Assembly (NCBI GenBank): GCA_033398695.1
Contig: CM065804.1
Coordinates: forward strand, 40,439,501-40,503,500
DNA length: 64,000 bases
DNA from: Orobanche coerulescens
Lineage: Eukaryota > Streptophyta > Magnoliopsida > Lamiales > Orobanchaceae
Direction of reading: 5' to 3'
This document shows, piece after piece, positions 22,722 through 34,794 of the stretch; the first letter of the stretch is position 1, and every line of letters starts with the position of its first letter. The position numbers were made by a program, and so were the translations under genes. The notes under the pieces were generated by a model, which saw nothing but the letters and a program-made list of their open reading frames with translations, was not told the DNA's origin and ran no database searches.

Positions 22722-23291
22722 CGCTTGGAGGTAGTAGCCGTTGAAAATACCCATGACCGTGTTCATTGTTTTCCACTTGGTATTCAACGCATGAAAAGTT
22801 CGTGAACTCGAACCCATAGTTGCCTCGTAATGCTTGAGAATCCGTTTCCAAAAACCGTCGGACTTTTGTTCATTACCAACAACATCACATTCGGAGATTT
22901 GAATCCATGCTTTCGCCAAAGCCTCCTCTTGTGTCGGCGACCAAAGTTCACGGGGCCTCCTCCCCCCGAATGCTTTTTTCTTCCCTCTCGGATCGACTTC
23001 TTGAACTTCCTCATCTTCATCTTCTTCGTTTGGTAGTGGTTGTGTTTCGGGTACGTACTCTACGTCTTCATCAATGTTTTCGAACGGGGAGAACTCGCTT
23101 GTAGTAGTGATGTTGTAGTGTTGAGGATTCATTTGAGGAGGACCCATATTATATTGGTAAAATGGATGTGGAGATGGGGGTTGTGGAACGTAAAATTGAT
23201 TCGGGAATGCTTGAGAATAAAATTGGCTAAATCCTAACGGAGTTTGTTGTGGTTGCGAGGTGGAAGTTTTTTTACCTCTTCTTGGATCCAT
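22722..23291 (-). CDS. Myb-like ORF1 first exon, Pong-like PIF/Harbinger
   Basis: Starts with MDPRRGKKTS and runs uninterrupted. Residues ~1-60 are rich in P, Q, F and Y, ~70-95 are acidic, and ~110-190 form a Myb/SANT-like trihelix with the tryptophans in LWSPTQEEALAKAWIQIS, FWKRILKHY and ALNTKWKTMN. This layout is that of the accessory DNA-binding protein of Pong/Ping-type elements, often annotated in plants as 'glutathione S-transferase T3-like' without such activity. It helps the transposase recognise element ends. The open frame continues to 22668, but after NGYYLQA a GTACAA donor suggests an intron, so I end the exon near 22722. The second exon is not visible. Confidence 0.6.
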
Positions 23292-23420
23292 GATTTTGTG
23301 TTTTTGAAAGATTAGTGTGTGTTTTTATTTGTGTTTTGTGTGTTTTTATTTTGAAAAAATGAGTTGAAAAGGTTTGGTTTTAAAGGGAATTTTTTTTTAT
23401 TTAATGCAAGATAGCCGTTG

Positions 23421-23476
23421 GAAACGGTCGTTTTTTTCAAAAAAAAAAAAAAAGAAAAAAAAAACACACACACACC
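23421..23476. repeat. Poly(A) and (CA)n simple repeat
   Basis: A run of adenines with single G interruptions followed by (CA)n, upstream of the Pong-like ORF1. Low-complexity sequence only. Confidence 0.7.
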
Positions 23477-23595
23477 GATCGGGCTTGGAAGCCGAAATCA
23501 TACCCGATTTTCACTACCCGAACCCCACGGGGCGGTATTGCCGATCGGGTACCTCAACCCGATTCACTACCCGAGCCCCACTCCCTCCCCCCTAA

Positions 23596-24099
23596 GCAAT
23601 ATATGAAAATTCTATTACACGTCCATACTATTACACTCTGAGCACTCCTTATTCAGTTATTTGGTTCCTGTCTTGGAATTAATTGCATTACCAACAACTC
23701 CTCGGACCTTCTTATAGAAGAAATAGAAGAAGTTCTAGTTGATAGTAAAAGAAAAGAAAATGAGCATACATAGAATACTGCAAAAAGAGACAGGGAGAAA
23801 GAGGGAGGGAAAACATCTGAAAGGAAAACATTAGTGTGTGAATTTTCTTTGAACCGATGCATCTTTTGTGCGATATGAGCTCACAACATTTCCCCCCGCT
23901 AGAGCTTTCTGAAAATTAATTTTAAACCTGCATGCAGCGGTGGGTACCACCGATTCCTTGAACGGAACTGCATTGCTCGCTTTCTGTTTCGTCTTCGAAG
24001 ATGTAGGACAGGAGTCCCTCCACACAAGCGTTTGTTGGGAATAAAATGCAGCATAATCGTAGTTTGCGATTGTAGTAATAAAAAATTGTACATGTAGTT
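23596..24099. other. Non-coding interval, nothing recognised
   Basis: About 500 bp of AT-rich sequence right of the Harbinger terminus. Short ORFs on the minus strand have no recognisable domain. Confidence 0.4.
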
Positions 24100-24102
24100 C
24101 AT

Positions 24103-24333
24103 TTTTCAAAACATATTTAGGGAGGAGAATTGGTTGGAATTGTTTTGGGTGCGAAGTCATGGGTGGTTAATATTAGACATGAGGGTTCGAGATATGCAGT
24201 GGTGGGTTCAGAATACCGAGCCTTTATTGAAGAGTGTGGACTATGTGAAGGAGTAACTGTTGCACATCCCTTAAAGAGTCGAAAACCATGTTTAGCCTTC
24301 AAAGAGCAACGACTACGCATGAGGTTTCTATAA
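24103..24333 (+). pseudogene. Possible B3 DNA-binding domain fragment
   Basis: Plus-strand frame with KSWVVNIRHEGSRYAVVG followed by SEYRAFIEECGLCEGVTV. The order tryptophan-rich strand, GSRY, W/Y-RAFI-x-E-x-GL-x-EG matches the second half of plant REM-type B3 domains, which bind DNA as transcription factors. Only ~65 residues are seen and no adjacent exon is identifiable, so this is at most a gene fragment. It could also be chance similarity. Confidence 0.3.
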
Positions 24334-24484
24334 AGACTATGTAGTGGCGCTTTTTCTTCGACCTCTAATGTTTTTTACTCAAGTTATCTAGTATTCGTAT
24401 TTAAAAATCTCAATAAAACAAACCTAAAATATTCAGAAAGAGATCAGGGTAGCCTAAATGGCACCGTGGCTTGAAGGACTATGA

Positions 24485-24768
24485 TTCTTGGCACAACTAC
24501 GAGAGGAAAAAAAAGAGCAAATTTGAAATTAAGAAAACCAAAAGATATACAATTTATTGAGAGTGTTTGCATATTCACATGATACTCTGCAATATTTATT
24601 CAACCTTTGGCAAGCTTGTTATATAATTCCTGGCACAGCTGTGAGAAAAAAAAAAAGAGCAAATTTGAGATTAAGAAAACCCAAATATATACAATTTATT
24701 GGGAGTGTTTGCAAATTCATATGATACTCTGCAATATTTATTCAACCTTTGGCAAGCTTGTTAAGTGC
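24485..24768. repeat. Tandem duplication, ~142-bp unit x2
   Basis: Two adjacent copies beginning ttcttggcac (24485) and ttcctggcac (24627), each with an A-run, gagcaaatttga, acaatttatt and tcaacctttggcaagcttgtta. They have diverged by point changes and in A-run length. Non-coding. Confidence 0.75.
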
Positions 24769-27700
24769 CTCTTGAATACGACCCGAGATATAGGTTCGGA
24801 GATGTTTGGCCAAGTTGATAACATGTATTGATGAGATCTGTTCATACTGTAAGATCACCAAAACCTCCGTAAAACATAAAAAAAGGGTTTATTACAAAAC
24901 CGGCCCTAAATTCTAACCTAATTATCAAAAAGAGAGGGTATCACGGCATTTCCATTGACATATTTTTCAAAACTCTTTCGGACTATCAATATGAGTCTAT
25001 ATAAGCAATTTTCAACATGTTCGATGGTTTAGAAGACTGCATTCTGGCCGGAATCCCAAAATATTGTTACTATGAAATGCAGTAACGATTTTTTCTGCCT
25101 CCTGAGACTGAATACATATTATATTAGCTGGTTTTAAAAATATAGAAGTTGACATGAATATAAGAAACAAAAGAAACTATAGTCACCCTAACACAACATG
25201 TACCGAATAATATTCAAACGGCCGTCAGATATTTGAAGAACAAGGAAACAAAACAAGATGAGAAAAAGACCAACCACGTCCCACAAATACACCTCATACA
25301 AAATGACATCCGCGCACATGTGCAAGCGAAAGATTACAGAGCATAGGCCTAGAAAATAAGATCTTATATTTGTTTGTGTACAAATGAACAGACACAGCAG
25401 AGAATTGTTTATCGCCCTTACGAAGAAAGAGAAATGACAGACCGTAATATAGAACACGGAAACTAAAAATCAAAAGTACCTGGAAACAAAAGTAGTACAG
25501 TGGATGTTGCACCCGGACAAAATCACCAGTGTAGAGACAAATTTCCCTTAGAAGGCGAGTTTCGAATCTGTGATAGTAGAAGTGAAGGAAGAATAGTCAA
25601 TATCTGAAGTAAGTTTACATAGTAATGGAGTACTTTACTCACTGATAATTAGGGTTGTTCTTTATAGTAGAACAATATGTACATAATACGCGAACATGGC
25701 TGCACAAAACATGCACATCACTTTTTTGAACATCAAATAAAAAGAATCACCCCACACGGAACATTTACAGCACACTGGCATGACGCACACAACAAACACA
25801 GCGTAATAACCGGACACAAACAGTAGACTCACAACACAGGCAGCAGATAAACCTTTTTTCAAAAATATTTACAAGTTTGCAGGAATTCACCAAGAAAAAT
25901 AAGATAAAGAACACACTCCCGAAAATATAACTCAACCTCTCACGGTCAAGTTCTCACCCAACCACCTGAAATTTTAAAAAAACAGTGTGCTCTCACATTG
26001 AAAACCAAAAGTAGCAAACCCAACTAACAAAATATAAGAAAAATTTATGAAATCCAGAACGAGCAATACAACACGAGAACCAATTTCTTTTAGATGAAAT
26101 GATAATGAAAAGTTCATAATAGAAGCAGGCAGATGAAAAAACCACATGTTGCAACCAATTAATTACACACAACCGTGTTTGATTAAGGTACATTTCAATT
26201 GTAAGTTGGAAAAACATAAAGAAGAAGTTATGTTGATGCGGTAATAATAAAATTCATACCACCAGGGTGGAACTCCAATTTTTTGATCAAAAAATAAAAG
26301 GCACAACATTACATCTTGTTATGCTGTTAACACCGGTATGCCAAATTAACTACACGCGTAGATACATACCTAATAAACACAGGAGAACACACAAATCACC
26401 TATTATACACAACCACAGCTCCCATATATAAAACAAAGACACCTACATAGTACACAGACAGACAACAACTGCAGAATATGACATGACTGGTTTAATTGCC
26501 TTTGGCAATTTGTGTTGTGATTTGACTCATTTAAAATTGAAGGGCATAAATTAAAAAAAAAAAAAAAAAGCTCGTGAAAGGAAAATTTCGAGCAGCCTCA
26601 TGTTTTCTATCACAACTCAATATTATCTATTAATTTATGTAATGCAGGCCTGTGCTGATGATACATAGTAGGTATAAATATTGTATTGTTTTTTTTTGCT
26701 CAGAAAGTCTAAATATTATTGTGAGCACCAAAAAGGCAACATGTTTCCTCATACCGACAGTTTTTTATGGTATACAATTTCTCAAGACTCAAGTCGAACT
26801 CAAAAGGATCAAAAAATATCTGAAATATATCTTTATGATGTTCTTCTTGCGGACCAAAATACCTAAAATGTAGAAGATTCTGGAAAATGACAGAGGTTCA
26901 ATAACAGATAAATCTACCTAGTATTGATCCTGATACCTAGCACACGATGGGCTCCTGTGGATGTTGGAATTAAAAATATACCTATTGTGAAAATATTACT
27001 ATCCAAATAATATTAAATTATATCGCGCAAGGTTTCGGTGCCAAAATGGCGAACTCTTTTTTTTTTAATTTATATAGTTTCTTAATTATTCCTCAATCTA
27101 CAACCGATTAGGTAATATTTTGCATGTTTTTAAGAATAACATTATTTTTGTTTGGGATAGTACAAGCATTCAGATACTTTGTATGCTACTTTCCGTTCTC
27201 CCCATTTTTCCACTGAATTGTAATCTATTTTTTTTCATAGTTGTGTATGTATATACTAATAATAACGAAATATAATAAATTATCACTCAACCTTTCCAAT
27301 TAAGAAGTCTACCTCTAAAATACAAAATATTCCAAAAGAGTCCACTTTTGAAATAAAATATTAATAACCAATTAGAATTTATATATTATTTCTTAAATTA
27401 GTAATTTTATATTTATAATATTCAGGTGACTTACTATCACACAACAACTGTTCGTACACAGAACACACAATACATGAACCCACATATAAAAAGTATATCA
27501 AGGAACTAAACAACACAATAAGCACAAACATTGCACGGAGGAGTTGAAGAGATATTGTGATAATTGCAATAGGAAATGAAATACCACCTATAAGTTTTGC
27601 ATATCAGTTAGAATGCAGACCGAAGAAATCCCGGAAAGATGTGCTCAAGCACTCACATAGGCCAAAAATAGTCACACAAATGGACATTCATAGAGTTTGT

Positions 27701-30700
27701 GTGCACAATAATAGTGAACACCTCAGACTGATCCACATACCAAATACTCTGTACACCCCCAAAATATAATGTTTTAGAATCTGAATCTTGTTTTGATGCA
27801 TTTATCTCGAAACTGAAATAACCTCTGAAGACTCTAAAGGTTCTAAATACGCGTAAAAGTAATATTAGGTCGACAACGTTGAAGTCAGAAGAGGATATCC
27901 AATTTGGCATCGAACGGTAAATAAAGAGCTAAAATGCAGAGGTAGAAACACATTTCCTATAACTAATAAGGCCTATAGCTCAAGCACGAATGTATCTCCC
28001 TGGCGAGCAACACAACTGTCCTAAATACACCAATCAATTCACATATATGCCCCCAATAAACTATTAGTCTAAAATACAAAAAAGCGACACCAACAAATGA
28101 AGGTATCCATAGTTTCAGTTACTAAAATAAATTATGGAGGTTCAACCTGAACATAACCTATAAAACATTATTGCACCTAGTTCTACTCTACAAAGCAAAA
28201 TCGAGAAGCCTAACTAAACCAAACAAAAGAAAAGATAAAACAGATATCACAATATGAATACAATAACACAGTTGAACCTCTTGGACTAACAAATTCCTAA
28301 AAAACTTGATATAGTTAAAGAGAATTTCTTTAAACAGTATGAAAGTTTGAAGCAACATTGCATACCTATGTTGGATTTAGAGTCAAGAAAATCTACGTGC
28401 ACAAACCTTTAATTAACTAATATTTTTTTGCAACCTGTTCTAATTTTACAAAATGAAAATGAGCAACCAATCATTCAAGTTAAATGTTTACATGTTTGAG
28501 AAGGTCCACCTGTACATGATGTATTACATAGGCAACATTTGTAGGTTCAAAATGGGTTGGTTATAAATTATTACCAACCAAATTGATCAGATACATCATC
28601 CTAATAAAATCCCCAACTTTTAACAAACTATCCCGGCATCCCTGACTAAATCTTTAACAGGTTTATAACAAAAACCAGCTGAAATTCCTAAAACAACCAA
28701 ACAAAAAACAACGCTATTGAAAGTCGCATGCAAATTTCTCAATGGTGGAAAATTTCTAAAATTCTGATATTCAAAGAGTCGGCACGAGTAGCCTGACAGT
28801 GGAGGCAAATACTTTTTACATTTCATGTTACATGCGTGGATGTCACAACTAATAAGTACAATGTAAGTGCAAGATATGATAGTAAAAAACTTATATTATG
28901 TACTGTATATTTTGCTGTCCATAAAAAGTCTCATGACTCTCCAAGTGGGGCAGATGGAGTAATAATTAGTGATAAAACACCTTAATTCCAACTATATTGG
29001 GACGGTGGCATGAAGACTATAGTGCCAACTAATTGTCTAAAATTAGTTAACAGCATAATTCATGAAAAAAAATAAAGTGGCAAAGTATAATGTCGGATGC
29101 TCTTTCAGTCGCAACCTTCGTGCGAAGGAGAGAAGTAATAATTACTAATATGATTCCTTTTTTAAATGAGTTGAATTGATCGTTGGGAGAAAAAAGTGGA
29201 AATGAATGAATATTATATTTTCTGAAAGTATTCATGAGCATTTTTTTAGTGAAAATAGAAATAAAATGGTATCCAATCGCTCATTTCACTTTTCTAAGAC
29301 AATTATAAAATAAGCCAAAAAAATGTTTCGAGATCGCTGAACAATAATGAGATTTTACAAGATAATGCTCATGTGGTATTCGTAGTCCATCCATTGAAAA
29401 AATATTTGTGATTTCCGCATACTTGCATCGATAATTAATTCGTCGTCCACAAAGATATCAATACTTGAGTCTGGAGGTGGTCTTCACGTCTTTCGACAAG
29501 GTTTCCGAGGAATCTATAAAAAAGGTTAAATTGACAGAAGAAGCCAACACGACATGATGCATGAAATAAATTAAAGTGCAATATTTACCTTACTTTATGT
29601 CTACTTGGAAGGAATTGCAGTATTCTCTTTATTTCTTTCTGTTCGAGCAAGGAACAAGTGCCATGATTTTAAGTCTAATTTGGACATTTCTGGATGATAG
29701 TTCATAAAGAATTACTGCTACTCTCATGAACTATTGCTATTGTCTTTAAAAATGGACAACACAATTCTAGGAGCCCTATGTTAGCCTGATTTTGTAGTGT
29801 TATCATTTTACTTTTGCTGTAAAAGAAACAGGCAATATTTCCCCTTTAATCTTTGTAGCATGTAATCTCATCATTCTCTCTGTTTTCTCTTAGTCATGTT
29901 CTCTTAATGTGACATTGTCAATAGCACGAGTTCGATAGTTTTGAGTACGAACCTTGTGAGGGGAGAGAGAATAAATCCGGAAAGACAGATTGATGGGAAG
30001 CAAATCCTCGGATGCGGCCTGGAGATGGCAGGATGAAGGCAAACTTCTGTTTATCTCAGGTATGAAAACAAGGTCTTACATAATTAGGCAAAACCTATAT
30101 TTACGGCCCGGAAAGGCATGATGTCAACGTCAAGAACTAAAACAACATAGAAATCAGTTAGAGGATACTATATCGTTGATCTCATGTTCATACTCCAGAC
30201 AACATAAAATTTTAATGAGAATGACAAATACCGGAACACACTCTCTCATTAAAGAAACACGATTAAAAGGGGCAAAATATTCGGCAAACCTGATAATGAT
30301 CAGAACAAAGAAGATGATGTAAAAGACCAGCCTGACAATGCGGACTTTCTTCTCAACATTAAGTACTCTAAAAGCTTCAGTAACAACAATAAGATGCTGC
30401 CGTGCTAAGTATATGATGTGAAAAAACGGAAGGAATCGATTATAAAAAGAGTTTAACAACATAAACAAAAAAGAAAGAGAAAAAATTAACAGAAATAAAA
30501 CCTAGGTTCTGTAGAGGCGGAAAAATCACAGAAAGAACGCCCCAAACAAAGAATAGCAGATATACCCAAAATACATAAATACACAAAATTTAAATGAAAG
30601 AAAAAGCGGAATCGATATTCACTGCAGAATCAGCCGTGAAGAGAGCAAAATCAAACCCTTTAATGGAGAGGGGGAAAATATCTGAAACACAACAGAAAAA

Positions 30701-31773
30701 CAAATGTACAATTACCTTTCTACCAAGGCGCAGTAAATTACTGACTGCTCCATAACAACCAAATCATTGCATTTGCCTATAATTTTAGTATGTTCATTAA
30801 CAGAATAAATATATATATATATATATTTCAAAATGAAAAAAAAAAAAAAAAGAAACACGAAACTTTATTATAATATTATGAATTTCAAGTTCTTAAGCTC
30901 CCATTCCTGATCTCAACCGATGAATTGAAATCGAGGGGATGTCCGGGGACTGTCGTCTACAGGCAAGAGAAAGGAAAAAAATACTGCGATGCGGTCGACA
31001 GTCCAACTCCATGCATAGCTTGAAAAGAAAATTTAAAAAGGATAAAGATTTATTGTGCATAAAATTGCAAATATCAAATATGAATAGTACTTCATTTGTA
31101 CATCAATACCTCACATCATTCTTACTGGAATTTGCGGCAATCCACTGACCTGCTCACTCTAAGAAAATATAAAGCATAATCTACCAGAGGATTAGCAAAG
31201 AAGTCCCAATTGTTACTATCAGCCAATATCAAATAAGAGATTTTAGTTACTTTCGACCATATAGAGAAAACCCCGACTGCAAATAAAGAAAGACCTACTT
31301 GTAAATTAATCAGTTTAATGGGTAAAATGTTTTATTCGCTCAGACGTTTGGAGGTGTTTACTTATGGCTTAATGGCTTATTCACCCAGATAAAAATGACT
31401 TATTCATTAAGTATGAAAAGGGGTGTTGTCCTCATTAAGACAAAAAAATGACTCCCCTACCCCTAATTGAAAACCACACATTTATATATACAATATAAAT
31501 AATTTAAGACAAAAAAGTGACTCTACTGTCCCCATTATATATACTCATTTATATATACAATATAAAAAAATTAGATTTTAATATAAATGAATGTAATATA
31601 TATTATTCATCTATAAATAATATACATTATTAATTTATATATAATATTTGTTACAACACTCGATACAAAATAAAAGTATTTAACAACCAAGAAATTTTTT
31701 GATAAATTCAACTGTACAAAACCGTGCTTCCACCATATACCTATCAAAACCAAATAAATACAAAGTACTCGAT
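24769..31773. other. AT-rich unassigned DNA (about 7 kb)
   Basis: No long ORF, LTR, terminal repeat or known domain recognised on either strand. It contains simple sequences: A-runs near 26555 and 30836, (TA)n near 30810, a short duplication at 31430-31580 around tttatatatacaatataaa. A few splice-like islands (for example minus strand near 30750 and 31110) could not be linked into a gene. It may be host intergenic or intronic DNA or decayed transposons. Confidence 0.4.
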
Positions 31774-31785
31774 TGTTATAATTTT

Positions 31786-31940
31786 GGCCCAACCCGGCCC
31801 GTTATAACATTTAATTTATCCAGCCCAAACCCGGCCCATAGCCCTTGGCAGCCCTCCTAATAGGAGCCGTTCGATCGAGATAACTACTCCTAATTTCGAC
31901 CGTCCGACTCCCCTTATATAAACTTAACCCTAAACCCTAC
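31786..31940 (+). promoter_or_regulatory. LTR promoter with site II motifs, TATA box and telo-box
   Basis: Three site II-type motifs read as GGCCCA/AGCCCA at 31786, 31822 and 31833 (TGGGCC/T on the other strand). They are followed by TATATAAAC at 31915-31923 and AACCCTAAACCCTAC at 31926-31940, a telo-box. In plants this combination is known from promoters of ribosomal protein and proliferation genes. The block recurs in the 3' LTR (34807-34961). Promoter activity is inferred. Confidence 0.6.
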
Positions 31941-32478
31941 TCCCTCACTTCCCTTCTCACTGCGCCGTCACCCTCATTTTCTCTCTTCTCTCCCGTGACC
32001 TTTCCTCCCCTGGTCAAACTCCACCCCCGCTGCGATTTTTTGCTCCCGATTCTCACTACCTCCTCTCCCCCGTGAGCGATTGAATATAACAATAAGGAAT
32101 CCCGTGACATCCTCCGATTCCCTCCTTGTGTGTATAAAAGGCGCGGCTGGGGGGTTGGAGTTAGGGAGGAGAAATACACTGAAATATCTGAGTGAATCGA
32201 GTGAATAGAAGTACCCTTACTCTTTCTGTGTGAGCCGTGAGTCGGGTTGTGAGTAAGGGATTCGGGTTCGTGAGGTTCTGGGTTTTGAAGGTGCTACCGG
32301 GCTTTGTGGCCGGACGGCGGTGGTTTGGCATTCCTCCTATGTGGAAACGTATTCTTGGTGTCAATTGCTAGGGTTTCGGAAGATCTGAGCCTACACATCA
32401 CGTTCCGAAAAGGGGGTTTTCTTGATCCTAATTTATCTCCATTTATATTGCTTTTCTTGGTGATTTTGTGCAATATAT

Positions 32479-32616
32479 TATACATATATATATATATATT
32501 TGTTATATATATATTCTGGAGTTTATACATATATATTATATATATTTGTTATATATATAAATATATATCTGCATTATACTTTATATTATATATATATATT
32601 TGTTATATATATTTTC

Positions 32617-32674
<58 letters not shown>

Positions 32675-32745
32675 GTGCAGTAGCCTATATATAATATATA
32701 TTATATATATATTAGTTATATATATCTATAATTATATATAATATA
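32479..32745. repeat. (TA)n and (CT)n microsatellites in the copia LTR
   Basis: Long TA-dinucleotide runs with an inserted (CT)n at ~32618-32635. The 3' LTR copy (35490-35730) lacks the CT run and differs in TA length. Confidence 0.85.
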
Positions 32746-33028
32746 TTCCAGTTTTTCGTATTCCGATAGTTTGGTTATTATCATTATCGTTGCTAACCTG
32801 GAATCGGATATTTGTGTTTCAGATTTGTTCTGTACGTTGTGATATATATCGGCTGCATTTGTTCGGGTTTATAGGATACTTATATTGGTTATATTTATAG
32901 GTTCATTTGTTGGCCTGTAATCCTTAACCCCTATCTCGTAGAATATAATTGTAATAGTTATATTCGTTTAATTCGCTTGTATTATCGATCCTGTTTTTAG
33001 CCACAATCATACCACCGATACACAACAG

Positions 33029-33040
33029 TGGTATCGGAGC
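33029..33040 (+). other. Primer binding site of the gag-only copia element
   Basis: TGGTATCGGAGC one base after the 5' LTR end, one mismatch from the tRNA-Met site. Confidence 0.85.
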
Positions 33041-33288
33041 CCCGTTTTGTCGGGTGTCGGGTCCTGTGGCGTCCTGGTGATACGGAATAACCATCCGGGT
33101 TTTCCGCTCTGGTATTTTGGCTGAACTCCACTCTTTTACTGTTTTCGTGGATACCGCTTGCCGTGGTTGATTATTGTGCATTCTTAATCTGTGTGATTGA
33201 TCAGGGTGTATTAATCTGTGTGATTAATCTGTGTGCTTTGTGTTGCTGTTGGTTTCACTATTATTGGGTTAAACTTTGTGTTTTCAAA

Positions 33289-34095
33289 ATGGGCATGACT
33301 TCTACATTTTAATTGGCCCCGTTTGATGGAAAATCGGATTTTTAAATATGGCAGCAAAAATTGAAAGGTATTTTAATACAGCAAAAAGTTTTTAAAGCCA
33401 TTGATCAAACTTTTGCCACTGATACTACGACCGACAAAAAGGCTGAATTAGATGAGGTTGCTTACTCGTCTATTATCTTGAACTTGTCTGACTTTGTGAT
33501 AAGAAAAGTTGGTAAATAAAATTCGGCTAAGGAACTTTGGGAAAAATTGGAAGAATTATATGTTGAAACCTCTTTGCCAAATAAACTTTTTTTGCTTGAA
33601 AAATTCTTTGGTTTTCAACTTGATTTGAATAAAAGTCTTGATGAAAATCTTGATGTGTTTACCAAGTTAGTTCAAGATATTAAAAATTCCGGTGATAAAC
33701 ATATTGATGATTACTCTGCTATTGTACTGTTAAATGCTATTCCTGAGTCCTATGATGATGTTAAATCTGCTATTGAGTATGGTAGAGATAACATATCTTT
33801 AGATATTGTTGTGTCCGGTCTAAAGAGTAAGGAATTAGATTTAAAAAACAATGTGAGTAATAATTTGAATTTTGATTCAGTTTCGATGGTTAGGAATGAA
33901 AATTGCTATGAATATTTCACTAAGAATGATGGTCAAAATTCTAATTTTCGACGGAACTCGAGGAACTGCTATAGTTGTGGTAAAAAGGGTCATATTGCTA
34001 GTAATTGTCCTAATAGGAACAAAAAGGGTAAAAATCATCCTGATGATAAGGCTAACTTAGCTACGTCTGATATCAATCGTAGTGATGTATGTTAG
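33289..34095 (+). pseudogene. Copia gag with CCHC zinc knuckle (interrupted)
   Basis: From ATG at 33289 the frame encodes a plant copia gag of the UBN2 type: FDGKSDF, IWQQKLKGILIQQKVFKAID, then ELWEKLEELYVETSL and KLFLLEKFFGFQLDL. After a variable linker comes the zinc knuckle CYSCGKKGHIASNC near 33967 and a basic tail. Three in-frame TAA stops lie at the beginning (after MTSTF, within SDF-IWQQ, and before NSAKELW); from 33547 the frame is open for 182 residues to the natural end. Gag forms particles and binds RNA. No pol is fused or follows. Confidence 0.85.
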
Positions 34096-34122
34096 TTGAC
34101 CCTTGTGGTTTTTTTTTTTAGT

Positions 34123-34258
34123 CCTTAGTGGGTTGTGGAGTGTCTTTGTGACTTGTCCTTAGTGGGCTGTGGAGTGTCTTTGTGACTTGTCCTTAGTGGG
34201 CTGTGGAGTGTCTTTGTGACTTGTCCTTAGTGGGATGTGGAGCGTCTTTGTGACTTGT
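34123..34258 (+). repeat. 34-bp tandem repeat, 4 units
   Basis: Four copies of a unit containing ccttagtgggctgtggagtg and tctttgtgacttgt, immediately downstream of gag in the non-coding part of the internal region. Confidence 0.9.
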
Positions 34259-34794
34259 GTCTGATTTATATGTCTGTGTGACTTATATGAATTACTCTTG
34301 GTTCTATTCCTTTGTGGATGTAGGTAGTATAATCTCTGTGATTAATTTTCCTTGAACTTTGTGTTCTTTGTTCTGGCTATGGTGTTTGTGGTTCGGTCGA
34401 CCAACCTTTTGTGTTTTACAGCTTTCATGTGTTGGTGGTTTTGTGTAAAACCCCGTCCCGTTTTCAGGTGGAGCAACATGCTTACTACTTTGCGTTTGAG
34501 GTGGAGTGGTGTTCCCTCAAATCTATGTGTTTCTTATATCATTTCCCTTAATGTGTTTGTGTTTTTTGAATATTATGGTAATTGTGTGTTTTGTACAATT
34601 TTAGCTTATTGCTACAATATTTGCTGTGCTAACTGTGTGTTTTTAGGGGGATCTCTTTGTGAGTTAGTCTTCTTTGTGAATACTTTACCTTATCTATTGT
34701 GTGTGAGTGCAGGTAACCCCGGAGTTAGGCGATGATGAATTTTCTCCGAAACCCAAAAATGCAATTTGACTGGTTGGTCCAAAAAGGTGGAGAA
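34259..34794 (+). other. 3' non-coding internal region with polypurine tract (copia)
   Basis: T-rich sequence lacking recognisable pol domains. It ends in AAAAAGGTGGAGAA (34781-34794), the polypurine tract, directly before the 3' LTR. Confidence 0.7.

Larger units (their letters stand above)
22407..23592 (-). mobile_element. Remnant of a Pong-like PIF/Harbinger element
   Basis: The right terminus is inferred at 23592: on the minus strand the element starts GGGGGGAGGGAGTGGGG next to a TAA trinucleotide (23593-23595), the usual PIF/Harbinger target. A Myb-like ORF1 reads inward from it. The rest (second ORF1 exon, transposase, other terminus) is missing, cut off by the CACTA element at 22403. 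Confidence 0.55.
31774..33027 (+). repeat. 5' LTR of the gag-only copia element
   Basis: 1254 bp, TGTTATAATTTT to CACAACA. It holds a compact promoter block (31786-31940) and long TA and CT microsatellites (32479-32745). The ORF through the microsatellite is not a gene. Confidence 0.9.

Noticed and set aside
30700..30753. Minus-strand MEQSVIYCALVER followed by a GTAAT donor, resembling a longin-type first exon
   Set aside because: Only 13 residues, and no convincing second exon was found downstream.
31349..31580. Possible MITE with termini around ggaggtgtttacttatggc
   Set aside because: I could not find a matching inverted terminus or target duplication.
32304..32741. 145-codon ORF near the start of the copia LTR
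   Set aside because: Most of it is translated TA microsatellite, and it differs in the partner LTR.
34352..34735. 127-codon ORF after the copia gag as a possible pol or envelope remnant
   Set aside because: It is rich in F, V, C from T-rich DNA and shows no protease, integrase or RT motif.
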